From: Tessaracoccus palaemonis
Lineage (GTDB): Bacteria; Actinomycetota; Actinomycetes; Propionibacteriales; Propionibacteriaceae
Direction: 5' to 3'
Length of the DNA stretch: 64,000 nucleotides
Assembly (NCBI RefSeq): GCF_019316905.1
Contig: NZ_CP079216.1
Coordinates: 744,001 to 808,000 of the forward strand
Part shown: piece by piece, positions 1 to 8,938 of the stretch
How the letters are laid out: each line of letters opens with the position of its first letter
How positions within the stretch are numbered: position 1 is the stretch's first letter
The notes under the pieces: model-generated
The model's input: only the letters and a program-made list of their open reading frames with translations
The model's database searches: none
Told to the model about the DNA's origin: nothing
Translations under genes and position numbers: made by a program

Positions 1-441
1 GACCTCGTCGCCGATCTTGGCGCCGAGCACGGCGGAGCCGAGCGGGGACTGCGGGGAGTAGACGGAGTAGTCGACGCTGGAGTCGGTGGCCAGCACCTCG
101 CGGGAACCGAGCAGGAACGTGTCGGTGTCATCCTCGTCGCCGTCGAACGCGACGGTGATCAGCTTGCCGGGGGCCACCTCGTCCCTGGACCCGGTGGCCT
201 GGCCGACCTGGGCGCGGCGCAGCAGGTCCTCCAGCTGGCGGATGCGGCCCTCCATCTGGCCCTGCTCCTCGCGTGCGGCGTGGTAACCGCCGTTCTCGGA
301 GAGGTCGCCCTCTTCGCGCGCCTGCGCGATGCGGGAGCTCACGTCGGGGCGCCCCACGGTCTTCAGCTCCGTCAGTTCCGCCTCGAGCTTGTCGTAGGCC
401 TCCTGCGTGAGCCACACCACATTGGAAGAAGATTCGGACAT
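1..441 (-). CDS. greA: Transcription elongation factor GreA (3' end cut by window)
   Basis: GreA binds RNA polymerase in its secondary channel and stimulates cleavage of backtracked transcripts. The first 147 residues are present and the stop lies outside the window. The N-terminal coiled coil carries the acidic tip DLSENGGYH at about residues 46-54, which supplies the residues that coordinate catalytic magnesium. The C-terminal globular domain follows and ends in the window with the family's SPLGSAVLGAKIGDEV run. The ATG at 441 gives the usual N-terminus. The DUF4307 gene lies upstream on the same strand, an arrangement also found in mycobacteria (Rv1081c-greA, recalled). Confidence 0.96.
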   Translation of the reverse strand, partial: MSESSSNVVWLTQEAYDKLEAELTELKTVGRPDVSSRIAQAREEGDLSENGGYHAAREEQGQMEGRIRQLEDLLRRAQVGQATGSRDEVAPGKLITVAFDGDEDDTDTFLLGSREVLATDSSVDYSVYSPQSPLGSAVLGAKIGDEV

Positions 442-453
442 TCTTTGAGCCTA

Positions 454-852
454 TCAGCCCGCCACGCGGCAGTGGTCGATGCTGATCGCCGTGGCCTCTC
501 GCATGGTCTTCACGTCGACGATGACGGTGGTCAGCCTGTCGACGCCGGCGGGGATCTCGACCGAGGCCTCGCCGACGGTCTCGTACGACTCGGCCTGTGC
601 GTACAGCTCACACACGACCGGGGTCGTGGGGTCCTTGCGCTGCACGACGATCTCCGTAGTGACCTGCGTGGCGCTCGGCACGTCGAAGCTGCGGATCATG
701 CCGACGACGTCCGGGTTCGACTGCTCGACGCCCGCCACGACCACCATTGCGATGGCCCCCAGCACGGCCACGGATGCGAGGCCGCCCAGCACGTAGTCGG
801 TGGCGGATCGCTTCGGGTACCTCGCCTGGATGCGGGCTTCGTCTGTGGTCAC
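454..852 (-). CDS. DUF4307 single-pass membrane protein
   Basis: A 132-residue protein with a short basic cytoplasmic N-terminus, one membrane segment at about residues 21-41 and an extracytoplasmic domain of about 90 residues with two cysteines (near 81 and 128). This matches the actinobacterial DUF4307 family, whose function is unknown. It lies 12 nt upstream of greA on the same strand, so the two are probably co-transcribed. It is divergent from mca, with the promoters sharing 853-932. Confidence 0.85.
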   Translation of the reverse strand: MTTDEARIQARYPKRSATDYVLGGLASVAVLGAIAMVVVAGVEQSNPDVVGMIRSFDVPSATQVTTEIVVQRKDPTTPVVCELYAQAESYETVGEASVEIPAGVDRLTTVIVDVKTMREATAISIDHCRVAG

Positions 853-932
853 GGCTCCATTGTGCCCCGAGTTTCCGCCGGGGCCCTGAGATTCGTGGGC
901 ATCGTGGGCGCAGGCGCGGCAGAATACCCACC

Positions 933-1829
933 ATGTCCGAATCCGTGCCCCGCCAGCTCAGGCTGCTCCACGTGCACGCGCACCCCGACGACGAGTCGAG
1001 CAAGGGCGCCGCGACCACGGCCAAGTACGTGGCCGAGGGTGTGGAGGTGATGGTCGCCACCTGCACGGGCGGCGAGCGCGGCTCGGTGCTGAACCCGCAG
1101 CTGGCCGGGCGCCCGGAGATCGAGGACAACGTCGCGGAGATCCGCCGCGCCGAAATGGCCAGGGCGCGCGAGATCCTCGGCATCGAGCAGGTGTGGCTCG
1201 GTTTCGTCGATTCCGGCTTCCCGGAGGGGGACCCGCTGCCTCCGCTGCCCGAGGGCTGCTTCGGGCTGCAGGACCCCACAGTGGCGGCCGGCCGCCTCGT
1301 GAAGGTCATCCGGGACTTCCGCCCGCACGTGGTCACCACCTACGACGAGCACGGCGGCTACCCCCACCCCGACCACGTCATGTGCAACCGCATCACCGTC
1401 GAGGCCTTCAGAGCGGCGGCCGACGGCGACCTGTGGCCCGAGCACGGCACGCCCTGGCAGGCTGCCAAGCTGTACTACCACACGGGATTCCACCGCCGAC
1501 GCGACGAGATGCTCGAGGAGGCCATGCACGCCGCAGGCCTGCACTACGAGGCCCCGCACCGCTCCCAGGACCCGTTCGCCGACGGCCGCGTCACGACGTT
1601 CATCCACTGCGCCGAGTACTTCGAGGTCCGCAACGACGCGCTGCGGGCGCACGCGACGCAGGTGGATCCGGACGGGCCGTGGTTCGCGGTGCCGCTGGCG
1701 ATCCAGCAGGCCGGCTGGCCGACGGAGGACTTCCAGCTCGTGGTCTCGAAGGTGCCCACCATGATCCCCGAGGACGACCTCTTCTCCGGGCTGCGCCCCG
1801 ACGCGCTGGTCCCGGAGTTCATGATCTAG
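933..1829 (+). CDS. mca: Mycothiol S-conjugate amidase Mca
   Basis: Mca hydrolyses mycothiol S-conjugates to release a mercapturic acid and GlcN-Ins, which removes electrophiles and antibiotics from actinobacterial cells. The 298-residue protein has the PIG-L/LmbE zinc site HAHPDDE at residues 15-21 and the second metal motif HPDH at 145-148. The run HPDDESSKGAAT favours Mca over the related deacetylase MshB. The ATG at 933 follows a short leader. An in-frame ATG at 747 would add 62 residues with no family support. The last 4 nt overlap the end of the convergent rhomboid gene. Confidence 0.94.
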   Translation: MSESVPRQLRLLHVHAHPDDESSKGAATTAKYVAEGVEVMVATCTGGERGSVLNPQLAGRPEIEDNVAEIRRAEMARAREILGIEQVWLGFVDSGFPEGDPLPPLPEGCFGLQDPTVAAGRLVKVIRDFRPHVVTTYDEHGGYPHPDHVMCNRITVEAFRAAADGDLWPEHGTPWQAAKLYYHTGFHRRRDEMLEEAMHAAGLHYEAPHRSQDPFADGRVTTFIHCAEYFEVRNDALRAHATQVDPDGPWFAVPLAIQQAGWPTEDFQLVVSKVPTMIPEDDLFSGLRPDALVPEFMI

Positions 1830-2434
1830 CGGCGGCGGCGCTCCCTGCCGTGCAGCCACCAGGCGGCCACGACGCCGCCGACGGCGCCGCCGAGGTGCGC
1901 CTGCCAGCTGATGCCCTCGGCGCCGGGGATCACGCCGAGCAGCACGCTGCCGTAGGCGACGAACACGACCACGGCGATCATGATCTGCACGATGCTGCGT
2001 GCGAAGAAGCCTCTGACGAGCAGGTACGTCAGGTAGCCGAAGATGACGCCGGACGCGCCGGCGGTGATGGACCCGACGGGGGACAGGAACCACGCCGTCA
2101 GGCCGGAGGCCATCGTCGCGATGAACGAGACGGCCCAGAAGTTCGCCCGTCCTGACAGGTAGGTCAGGACTCCGAGCACCAGGAACGGCACCGAGTTCGA
2201 GATGAGGTGCGCCCAGCCGAAGTGCAGGAAGGGGGACCACAGGATGTTGGGCAGGTCGGAGAGCTTCCGCGGCTCGATGCCGTAGGAGTCGAGCGCGTTG
2301 AGCGCGACGGAGTCGATCCCCTCGAGCACCCACATGACGGCCAGCAGCCCGCCGACGACCAGGATCGCCTGCCCGAACGTCGGGCGCTGCTTCGCGCGGG
2401 AGTCCGGCAGGTCGTACGCACGGCTGTAGCTCAT
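1826..2434 (-). CDS. Rhomboid family intramembrane serine protease
   Basis: A 202-residue polytopic membrane protein of the rhomboid family, which cleaves substrates within the membrane. The catalytic pair is visible: Ser128 in GASG and His180 in QAHLGG. His76 and Asn80 in HLISN match the conserved residues of the second core helix. About six membrane helices are predicted by eye. The N-terminus is short and no extra domain is present. The stop overlaps the end of mca tail to tail, so mRNA ends may interfere. Its substrate cannot be told from the sequence. Confidence 0.88.
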   Translation of the reverse strand: MSYSRAYDLPDSRAKQRPTFGQAILVVGGLLAVMWVLEGIDSVALNALDSYGIEPRKLSDLPNILWSPFLHFGWAHLISNSVPFLVLGVLTYLSGRANFWAVSFIATMASGLTAWFLSPVGSITAGASGVIFGYLTYLLVRGFFARSIVQIMIAVVVFVAYGSVLLGVIPGAEGISWQAHLGGAVGGVVAAWWLHGRERRRR

Positions 2435-2506
2435 GGATCCAGTGTGCCCGAGCAAGTCAACGGGCCGGATGTGGGCGCGTCGCGGCGCCGGATTAGGCTG
2501 TCCCCC

Positions 2507-4516
2507 ATGCCCAATCGCCTCAGCGCCTCCACCAGCGACTACCTTCGCCAGCACGCGAGCCAGGCCATCGACTGGTGGGAGTGGTCCGACGAGGCGCTCG
2601 CCAGCGCCGCCGAGCTGGACCGTCCGATCCTGCTCAGCGTCGGCTACGCGTCGTGCCACTGGTGCCACGTGATGAGCGCCGAGTCGTTCGACGACTACGC
2701 GATCGCGCAGTACATCAACGAGAACTTCGTGGCCATCAAGGTCGACCGTCAGCAGCGTCCCGACCTGGACGCGGTGTTCATGACGGCGACGCAGGCGATG
2801 AACAACGGCGCGGGTGGCTGGCCCATGACCGCCTTCCTCACGCCCGACGGCCAACCCTTCTTCACCGGCACGTACTTCCCGCCGACCGCCTCCGATGGCC
2901 TGCCCGCGTTCCGCGATGTGCTCGAGGCGCTGGCCGGCGCCTGGGCGACGCAGCGCGAGTCGCTGGTGCAGACCGCCGACGCCGTCGTGGCGGCCATCAC
3001 CTCCGGCGCTGCCGTTCACGCCGCGCAGACCCCCGACCTGCGCGTCGCCGTCGACTCTGTCGAGGCGACCTTCGACCTCATCCACGGCGGCTTCGGCACC
3101 GCGCCGAAGTTCCCCGCGCCGACGCTGCTCGACGCGCTGCTCGTCAAGGGCGACCCCCGCACGCTCGAGCTGGCCCAGCGGACGCTGGAGCACATGGCCC
3201 GCGGCGGGATCTACGACCAGGTCGGCGGAGGGTTCCACCGCTACGCCGTCGACGCCGGCTGGGTGGTGCCGCACTTCGAGAAGATGCTCTACGACAACGC
3301 CCTCCTGCTCGGCACCTACGTGCGTGGCTGGCGTCGCACAGCCGACCACGACTCCGGCCTGCGGGCGCTGCTCGAGCGCACCGCCTACGGCATCGTCGAG
3401 TGGCTGGAGCGCGAGATGGTCAGCGAGGAGGGCGCGTTCATCGCCGGCCTCGACGCCGACTCGTGCGACATCCGCGGCGCCGTGCACGAGGGCATCTTCT
3501 ACCTCTGGAACCCCGAGCTGCTCTACGATGCGCTCGGCAAGGAGCTCGGCGACTGGGCCGCCACGGCCTTCCACGTCACCGCCGGCGGCACCTTCGACGA
3601 CGGCCTGTCGACGCTGCAGCTGCGCGGCCGTCCCGACTTCGCCAAGCTGCAGCAGGTCTCCGAGACGCTGCTCGCCGAGCGAGAGACGCGCTTCCGCCCC
3701 GCCGCCGACCAGCTCGTCGTCTCCGCCTGGAACGGCTGGGCGATCAGCTCGCTCGTGCAGGGCGCCCTGGTCTTCAACGAGCCCGGCTGGCTCGAGCTTG
3801 CGCTGCGCGCCGCCGAGCACCTCGTCGCGGTTCACCTCGTCGACGGCGACCTGCGCCGCTCGTCGCACGAGGGCGTCGCCGACTCGACCCTGGGCGGAGC
3901 CGAGGACTTCGGGGCCGTCGCGGAGGCCTTCGCCGCGCTCGCGTCCGCCACGGGTGACCCACAGTGGCTGCGCCGCGCCGAGGCCCTCGTCGACCGCGCC
4001 GTCGAGATCTTCTCCCACCCCGACGGCGGGTTCTACGACGCCGTCGACACCGGACTGTTCGACCGCCCGCGCTCGCTGACGGACAACGTGACACCGTCGG
4101 GCACGTCCGCGCTCATCGCTGCGCTGCGGTCGGTCGCGCTGCTGGCGGAGCGCCCGGACCTCGCGGCCCGCGCCGACGAGGCGGCCCGCACGACGTGGGC
4201 TGTCGTCGCCGAGACGCCGCGCTTCGCCGGTGCGGCGCTGGCCGACCTGTTCATCGCCGACGAGGCCCGCCGCGGGCTGAAGCCGGCCGTCGCGGTCGTC
4301 GTCGCGGCCGACCCGTTCGCCGAGCTGGCGCGCGCGTCGTGGCGGCTGGTGCCCGCGGGGTCGGCTGTGCTGACGGCCGCTGAGGGCACTGCGGGCTTCG
4401 GCACACACCTGGAGGGCCGTGTCGACGGCCTCGTCTACGTGTGCCGCGGCACGGTCTGCTTCGACCCCGTCGACGACTACAACGAACTCAAGACCCCACT
4501 CTGGTCGCGCGTCTGA
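2507..4516 (+). CDS. DUF255 protein with thioredoxin-like domain (YyaL/SPATA20 family)
   Basis: A 669-residue cytosolic protein. The N-terminal thioredoxin-like domain carries CHWC at residues 50-53 in the family signature YASCHWCHVM. The long C-terminal part is the alpha-toroid typical of this family, whose fold resembles N-acylglucosamine 2-epimerases. Length is normal for the family. Biochemical function is not established. The ATG at 2507 begins MPNRL, the standard N-terminus; longer in-frame extensions run back through the rhomboid promoter and are not credible. The M. tuberculosis counterpart next to mca is Rv1084 (recalled). Confidence 0.9.
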   Translation: MPNRLSASTSDYLRQHASQAIDWWEWSDEALASAAELDRPILLSVGYASCHWCHVMSAESFDDYAIAQYINENFVAIKVDRQQRPDLDAVFMTATQAMNNGAGGWPMTAFLTPDGQPFFTGTYFPPTASDGLPAFRDVLEALAGAWATQRESLVQTADAVVAAITSGAAVHAAQTPDLRVAVDSVEATFDLIHGGFGTAPKFPAPTLLDALLVKGDPRTLELAQRTLEHMARGGIYDQVGGGFHRYAVDAGWVVPHFEKMLYDNALLLGTYVRGWRRTADHDSGLRALLERTAYGIVEWLEREMVSEEGAFIAGLDADSCDIRGAVHEGIFYLWNPELLYDALGKELGDWAATAFHVTAGGTFDDGLSTLQLRGRPDFAKLQQVSETLLAERETRFRPAADQLVVSAWNGWAISSLVQGALVFNEPGWLELALRAAEHLVAVHLVDGDLRRSSHEGVADSTLGGAEDFGAVAEAFAALASATGDPQWLRRAEALVDRAVEIFSHPDGGFYDAVDTGLFDRPRSLTDNVTPSGTSALIAALRSVALLAERPDLAARADEAARTTWAVVAETPRFAGAALADLFIADEARRGLKPAVAVVVAADPFAELARASWRLVPAGSAVLTAAEGTAGFGTHLEGRVDGLVYVCRGTVCFDPVDDYNELKTPLWSRV

Positions 4517-4557
4517 CGCGGCCCGACCGGGTGCCTGACCAGACCGTCCCCGTCCCT

Positions 4558-4700
4558 CGACGCCACCCTTACCAACCGACGCCACCCTTACGGACAGGCG
4601 CTACCCCTATCGACAGATGCCACCGCCATGGCGGTGGCATCTGCGAACAAGGGTGGTGTCGGTCGAGAAGGGTGGCGTCTGTGAAGAAGGGTGGCGCCTG
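4558..4700. repeat. Modular intergenic palindrome, copy 1
   Basis: The sequence is symmetrical about position 4628.5. The central 30 bp (4614-4643) are a perfect palindrome around CCATGG. Outside it are three copies of a word close to GACGCCACCCTT on the left and three inverted copies (AAGGGTGGCGTC) on the right, each separated by 5-9 variable bases. It lies between two convergent genes, so one transcript from either side could fold into a long hairpin. A related copy lies at 37255-37373. It may be a bidirectional terminator or a REP-like element; which is not known. Confidence 0.75.
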
Positions 4701-4722
4701 CGGTCAGGGGCCGCAGGGTGGC

Positions 4723-6054
4723 TCAGACCTCCTCCAGCAGGTCGGTCACCAGGGCCGCGATCGGGGAGCGCTCCGACCGGGTGAGGGTCACATGCGCGAA
4801 CAGCGGGTTGCCCTTGAGCTTCTCGATCACGGCGACGATGCCGTCATGTCGGCCGACGCGCAGGTTGTCGCGCTGGGCGACGTCGTGCGTCAGGACGACG
4901 CGCGAGTTCTGCCCGATCCGGGAGAGCACCGTCAGCAGCACGTTGCGCTCCAGAGACTGGGCCTCGTCGACGATCACGAACGCGTCGTGCAGCGAGCGCC
5001 CGCGGATGTGGGTCAGCGGGAGCACCTCGATCATGTCCTGGGCGACCAGCTCATCGATGACGTACTTGTTGGTCACGGCCGACAACGTGTCGAAGACCGC
5101 CTCGCCCCACGGCATCATCTTCTCGTCCGCGCTGCCGGGCAGGAAGCCGAGGTCCTGGCCGCCGACGGGGTAGAGCGGGCGGAACACCATCACCTTGGTG
5201 TACTTGTGCTGCTCGAGCGTGGCCTCGAGGCCGGCGCACAGCGCGAGCGCCGACTTGCCGGTCCCGGCGCGGCCGCCGAGCGAGACGATGCCGACCGAGT
5301 CGTCCATCAGGACGTCGAGCGCCACACGCTGCTCGGCCGAGCGGCCCCGCAGCCCGAAGACCTCGCGGTCCTGGCGGATCGCGTGGACCGTGCCGTCGGC
5401 GTGCCGACGACCCAGCGCGCTGGAGGCGGGGGCGCGGAGCACGACCCCGGAGTTGACGGTGATGTCCCGGTCGAGCGTGACGGTCTCGCCCGAGTAGAGG
5501 GCGTCCACATCGTCGGCGGCGACGTCCACCTCGGCCATGCCCGTGTAGCCCGCGTGGGCGGGGAGCTCGTTGCGGTACTCCTCGGCGGCGAGCCCGACGG
5601 CGGCGGCCTTGACGCGCAGCGGCACGTCCTTCGAGACGAGCACGACGTCGTGTCCCTCGTTGGCGTAGTTCAGTGCGACGGCGAGGATACGGGTGTCGTT
5701 GTCACCGAGCCGGAAGCCGACGGGGAGCGAGGACTGGTCGCTGTGGTTGAGCTCGACCCGCAGGTTGCCGCCCTGGTCGTTGATGGGGAGCGGGGTGTCG
5801 AGCCTCCCGTGCTCGACGCGCAGGTCGTCGAGCAGCCGCAGCGCCGACCGGGCGAAGAAGCCCAGCTCCGGGTGGTGCCGCTTGGCCTCCAGCTCCGTGA
5901 TCACGACGATCGGCAGCACCACGTTGTGCTCGGCAAAGCGGAGCATCGCGCGCGGATCTGACAGCAGGACCGAGGTATCGACGACGTAGGTGCGGATGGC
6001 CTGGTCGGCGGGGATGACGGCTGGGGAAGAAGCCTGATCGGACACGTTGAGCAC
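4723..6054 (-). CDS. phoH2: PIN domain-PhoH ATPase (PhoH2 type)
   Basis: PhoH2 proteins couple an N-terminal PIN ribonuclease to a C-terminal RecA-like helicase and are reported to unwind and cut RNA. In this 443-residue protein the PIN domain covers about 20-150 with acidic residues Asp26, Glu54 and Asp118/120. The ATPase has Walker [10 protein letters not shown] at 260-268 and Walker B IVDEAQ at about 361-366. The start chosen is the GTG at 6054, which has GGGAGCG 4 nt upstream; a further ATG at 6099 would add 15 residues. It faces the palindromic element at 4558-4700 downstream. Confidence 0.9.
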   Translation of the reverse strand: MLNVSDQASSPAVIPADQAIRTYVVDTSVLLSDPRAMLRFAEHNVVLPIVVITELEAKRHHPELGFFARSALRLLDDLRVEHGRLDTPLPINDQGGNLRVELNHSDQSSLPVGFRLGDNDTRILAVALNYANEGHDVVLVSKDVPLRVKAAAVGLAAEEYRNELPAHAGYTGMAEVDVAADDVDALYSGETVTLDRDITVNSGVVLRAPASSALGRRHADGTVHAIRQDREVFGLRGRSAEQRVALDVLMDDSVGIVSLGGRAGTGKSALALCAGLEATLEQHKYTKVMVFRPLYPVGGQDLGFLPGSADEKMMPWGEAVFDTLSAVTNKYVIDELVAQDMIEVLPLTHIRGRSLHDAFVIVDEAQSLERNVLLTVLSRIGQNSRVVLTHDVAQRDNLRVGRHDGIVAVIEKLKGNPLFAHVTLTRSERSPIAALVTDLLEEV

Positions 6055-6219
6055 TTTCGCTCCCTTCGCGGGGGCGGCTCTCGCACAGCCCCCGAACAAG
6101 TGGGTCAGGGGGTCGTGGTGGCTGGGATGGAGCGTCTCTCCATGCAGGGAGACTAACCCCGCCGGGCGTGCACCGGAAGGGGGAATTGCACGGTTGTAAC
6201 TTGATTGTCGCCTGGGCGC
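6055..6219. other. Upstream region of the PIN-PhoH gene
   Basis: This gap between the MarR gene and the PIN-PhoH gene has an imperfect inverted repeat at 6134-6153 (GTCTCTCC/GGGAGAC arms around ATGC) and, on the minus strand close to the start, a G-rich/C-rich pair that could fold just before the ribosome binding site. I do not recognise a named riboswitch. These may be leader structures of the phoH2 transcript. Confidence 0.3.
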
Positions 6220-6639
6220 TCAGCCGCGGCGGCGGATCTCCTTGACCATGCTCGCCATCGAGGCGCCGACCGCCGCGGGGTCGAGGCCGACGACGCGGCA
6301 CACGTCCTCCAGCGTGTCGTCGAGGGCCTCCGCGAGGGGCTCCAGGATGTCACGGCCCTCGTCGGTCAGTTCGAGACGCTGGATGTTGCCCATACCTGCT
6401 GGCTGGGTGTCCTCGACGTAGCCCGCAGCGGTGAGGCGGCTCACGGACTTCGACATCGACGACGGTGTCACCAGCAGCGCGCTGGCGAGGTCTTTGCCGG
6501 CGATGGGCCCCTTCGTCGCGATCGTCCGGAGGATCCGGAACTGGGTATACGTCAGGCCGTACGGCTGGAGCATCGCGTTCGCCTTCATCTCGATGGTCCA
6601 GACGAGGCGGTGCAGTTCGAATCCAAGGCCGTTGATCAT
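6220..6639 (-). CDS. MarR family transcriptional regulator
   Basis: A 139-residue protein with the winged-helix layout of MarR dimers. It has the N-terminal dimerisation helix, the recognition region near LLVTPSSMSKSVSRLTAAGYV (about residues 57-77) and the wing before LTDEGRDIL. Such proteins bind palindromes and release them on ligand or oxidant binding. It is on the same strand as the PIN-PhoH gene but 165 bp away, and 98 bp from the hemolysin III gene, so its target cannot be assigned from position. Confidence 0.88.
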   Translation of the reverse strand: MINGLGFELHRLVWTIEMKANAMLQPYGLTYTQFRILRTIATKGPIAGKDLASALLVTPSSMSKSVSRLTAAGYVEDTQPAGMGNIQRLELTDEGRDILEPLAEALDDTLEDVCRVVGLDPAAVGASMASMVKEIRRRG

Positions 6640-6737
6640 GCGCAGTCAGTTCCGTGTGGGCGGCGGGAGAGGCGTCACGGGTGACGCGATGACCAACCGT
6701 ACACAAGGGCCGAAGCGGCTTTGCCGGTGCCCCGGGC

Positions 6738-7430
6738 TCAGCCGAAGACCGCCAGCCCGATCGCCACGGCGTGCAGGACGGCGGCGACGATGGTGCAGGA
6801 GTGGAAGACCTCGTGGAAGCCGAACCAGGTCGGGGACAGGGCCGGTCTCTTGGTGGCGTACGCGACGGCGCCCAGGGAGTACACGAGCCCGCCCGCCAGC
6901 AGCAGGACGACGACGGCCGGGCCGCCCGCTGCCCAGAACTGATTCAACCAACCCAGCGCCGCCCAACCCATCGCGACGTACAGCATGGTGTAGAGCCAGC
7001 GTGGGGCGCTGAGCCAGACGATGCGGAACGCGACGCCGAGCAGCGCGATGGACCAGATCAGGATGAGCAGGCTCCAGCGCGACGGGCCGGTCAGCATCGT
7101 CAGGGCGAGCGGCGTGTAGGTACCCGCGATGAAGATGAAGATGTTCGAGTGGTCGACGCGTCGGAAGATGCCGAGCGCGCGGACCGACCAGTTGCCGCGG
7201 TGGTAGACGGCGCTGGTGCCGAACAGCTGGACGGCGGCCAGTGTGTAGACGCCGCAGCCGATCCTGGCGTCGAGCGTGGGCGCGAAGATGGTGAAGACCA
7301 GCCCCGTGATGAAGACCAGCGGGGCCATGCCGAGGTGCAGCCAGCCGCGCAGCTTCGGCTTGGCCGGCAGGGTGGGGAGGGTGATGTCCATGGTGAGACC
7401 GCCTGTAGTGACCGCGGGTGCAGCGCTCAT
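6738..7430 (-). CDS. Hemolysin III / PAQR family membrane protein
   Basis: A 230-residue seven-helix membrane protein of the HlyIII/PAQR family. The zinc-site motifs are present: the His in SAVYHRGNW, the Asp/His of RVDHSNIFIFIAGTYTP and the C-terminal FHEVFHSCTIVAAVLH. Members of this fold include ceramidase-like hydrolases; the bacterial role is unclear and true haemolysis is doubtful. A second in-frame ATG at 7391 is possible, because residues 1-13 look like leader. It is divergent from the prenyl transferase gene, as Rv1085c is from Rv1086 in M. tuberculosis (recalled). Confidence 0.87.
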   Translation of the reverse strand: MSAAPAVTTGGLTMDITLPTLPAKPKLRGWLHLGMAPLVFITGLVFTIFAPTLDARIGCGVYTLAAVQLFGTSAVYHRGNWSVRALGIFRRVDHSNIFIFIAGTYTPLALTMLTGPSRWSLLILIWSIALLGVAFRIVWLSAPRWLYTMLYVAMGWAALGWLNQFWAAGGPAVVVLLLAGGLVYSLGAVAYATKRPALSPTWFGFHEVFHSCTIVAAVLHAVAIGLAVFG

Positions 7431-7445
7431 GCTCGATACCTACGC

Positions 7446-7462
7446 TTCCGTAACTTACGCAA
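7446..7462. promoter_or_regulatory. Candidate operator between hemolysin III and prenyl transferase genes
   Basis: A 17-bp near-perfect palindrome with the perfect core CGTAACTTACG lies in the 87-bp divergent promoter. A further related half site (CCGTAGGTTA) follows at about 7463-7473. The A/T-rich, symmetric sequence stands out in GC-rich DNA and looks like a site for a dimeric TetR-type repressor. No cognate regulator is adjacent; the MarR gene at 6220-6639 is one candidate. Confidence 0.45.
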
Positions 7463-7517
7463 CCGTAGGTTAACCCGTCCGGGCTGGAAATCCAACTGTC
7501 GCGCTAGTCTTTCACGC

Positions 7518-8318
7518 ATGTCCTGGTATGCGAGCCTCGCGAACAGGTGGTGGCCGCCGCGATGGCTGTACGCCACCTACGAACGAAGCGTGCTCGGGCA
7601 CCTCGACCGTAGTGCGCTCCCGCGCCACGTCGCCGTGCTCGCCGACGGCAATCGTCGGTGGGCCCGCATGAACGCCCCCGGCCAGCCGCTGGTCGCGGGC
7701 TACCGGGCCGGCGCAGAGCGGCTCGAGGAGTTCGTCGAGTGGTGCGACGACGCCGATCTGCAGGTCATCACATTGTGGGTGTTGAGCACCGAGAACCTGC
7801 AGCGCTCCCAGGCGGACGAGTTGGGCGACCTGCTCGGCGTCATCGAGCAGCTCGTGGCGGACCTCGCGGCCACGAAGCGGTGGCGGGTTCGCGCCGTCGG
7901 GGCGCTCGAGCTGCTGCCCGACGATGTGGCCTCCTCGCTGCAGACCTCGTCGGACTCGACGGCGGGCGTCGACGGGATGCAGGTCAACGTCGCGGTGGCC
8001 TACGGAGGCCGCATGGAGCTGCGCGACGCCGTGCGCTCGCTGCTGCTGGAGAAGGCGGCCCAGGGCAGGACCCTCGAGGAGGTGGCCGCCACCGTCGACA
8101 TCGACGAGATCTCGCAGCACCTCTACACCAAGGGCCAGCCCGACCCCGACCTGATCATCCGCACGTCGGGCGAGCAGCGGCTGTCCGGGTTCCTGCTGTG
8201 GCAGTCGGCGCACAGCGAGTTCTACTTCTGCGAGGCGCTCTGGCCTGACTTCCGGCGCGTCGACTTCGTGCGCGCCCTGCGTTCCTACACGCAGCGCGAG
8301 CGTCGCTTCGGCAAGTGA
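7518..8318 (+). CDS. uppS: Cis-prenyl transferase (undecaprenyl / Z-farnesyl diphosphate synthase family)
   Basis: A 266-residue enzyme that adds isopentenyl diphosphate in cis configuration to an allylic diphosphate. Visible motifs are HVAVLADGNRRWAR (residues about 37-50, catalytic Asp43), ITLWVLSTENL, and the C-terminal PDPDLIIRTSGEQRLSGFLLWQSAHSE region that binds isopentenyl diphosphate. The position next to the hemolysin III gene matches Rv1086, a short-chain Z-farnesyl diphosphate synthase in mycobacteria. The product may therefore be C15 rather than C55, and the symbol is a family label. The ATG at 7518 gives the usual start. Confidence 0.9.
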   Translation: MSWYASLANRWWPPRWLYATYERSVLGHLDRSALPRHVAVLADGNRRWARMNAPGQPLVAGYRAGAERLEEFVEWCDDADLQVITLWVLSTENLQRSQADELGDLLGVIEQLVADLAATKRWRVRAVGALELLPDDVASSLQTSSDSTAGVDGMQVNVAVAYGGRMELRDAVRSLLLEKAAQGRTLEEVAATVDIDEISQHLYTKGQPDPDLIIRTSGEQRLSGFLLWQSAHSEFYFCEALWPDFRRVDFVRALRSYTQRERRFGK

Positions 8319-8371
8319 GGGCCCGCCGTTGCGAGGCCGCGAACCTTGGCGGCGCGCTCTAGGATGCCCGC

Positions 8372-8938
8372 ATGGCAGGACCCAACAAGAACGCCCGCAC
8401 GCGCGACATGGTCATCTCGATGGCGGTCATCGTCATCCCGGTCCTGCTGATCATGTGGATCTTCACCACGCCCGCCGACGAGGGGGCTGAGCGGGTCGAC
8501 GTGGCCGCCACCCTTGCCGTCGCGCAGGAGCAGTCGTCGTATCCGCTGCTGGTGGCGGACGGGCTCGAGGAGGACTGGATCCCGACCCGCGTCGCATGGG
8601 CACTGTCGGGGCAGCCCTGGATCACATCCGAGCCGGCGGTCGGCGACTCGTGGCAGGTGGGCTACCTGTCGCCAGACGACGTGTACTACGGCGTCCAGCA
8701 GCGAGACGAATCGCGTGCGGAGTTCATCAGCGCCACGACCCGGGAGGGATCCCTGGTGGGTGAGCAGGTCGAGATCGCCGGCCTGACGTGGGAGCGCTAC
8801 GAGAGCGACGACGAGCGGACCCGCAGCCTGGTGTCGACCGATGGGGACGTGACGTCCATCGTCAGCGCCGACACGGACTTCGTATCGCTGGAGGCCTTCG
8901 CGGCGATGCTCGTCGAGGTCGCCCCGACAGCGGACTAG
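8372..8938 (+). CDS. DUF4245 single-pass membrane protein
   Basis: A 188-residue protein with a basic N-terminus, one membrane helix at about residues 13-32 and an extracytoplasmic domain containing the DUF4245 pattern (YPLLVADGLEEDWIPT, then WQVGYLSPDDVYYGVQQ). The family is restricted to actinobacteria and has no known function. Its end overlaps the end of xseB by 4 nt in convergent orientation. In mycobacteria a DUF4245 protein also sits beside xseBA. Confidence 0.83.
   Translation: MAGPNKNARTRDMVISMAVIVIPVLLIMWIFTTPADEGAERVDVAATLAVAQEQSSYPLLVADGLEEDWIPTRVAWALSGQPWITSEPAVGDSWQVGYLSPDDVYYGVQQRDESRAEFISATTREGSLVGEQVEIAGLTWERYESDDERTRSLVSTDGDVTSIVSADTDFVSLEAFAAMLVEVAPTAD

Noticed and set aside
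1826-4585. A 919-codon open frame on the minus strand opposite the DUF255 gene
   Set aside because: It reads Arg/Gly/Asp/Val-rich low-complexity sequence without family motifs, only its last 202 codons are the rhomboid gene, and the opposite strand encodes the conserved DUF255 protein. It is open because of GC-rich third positions.
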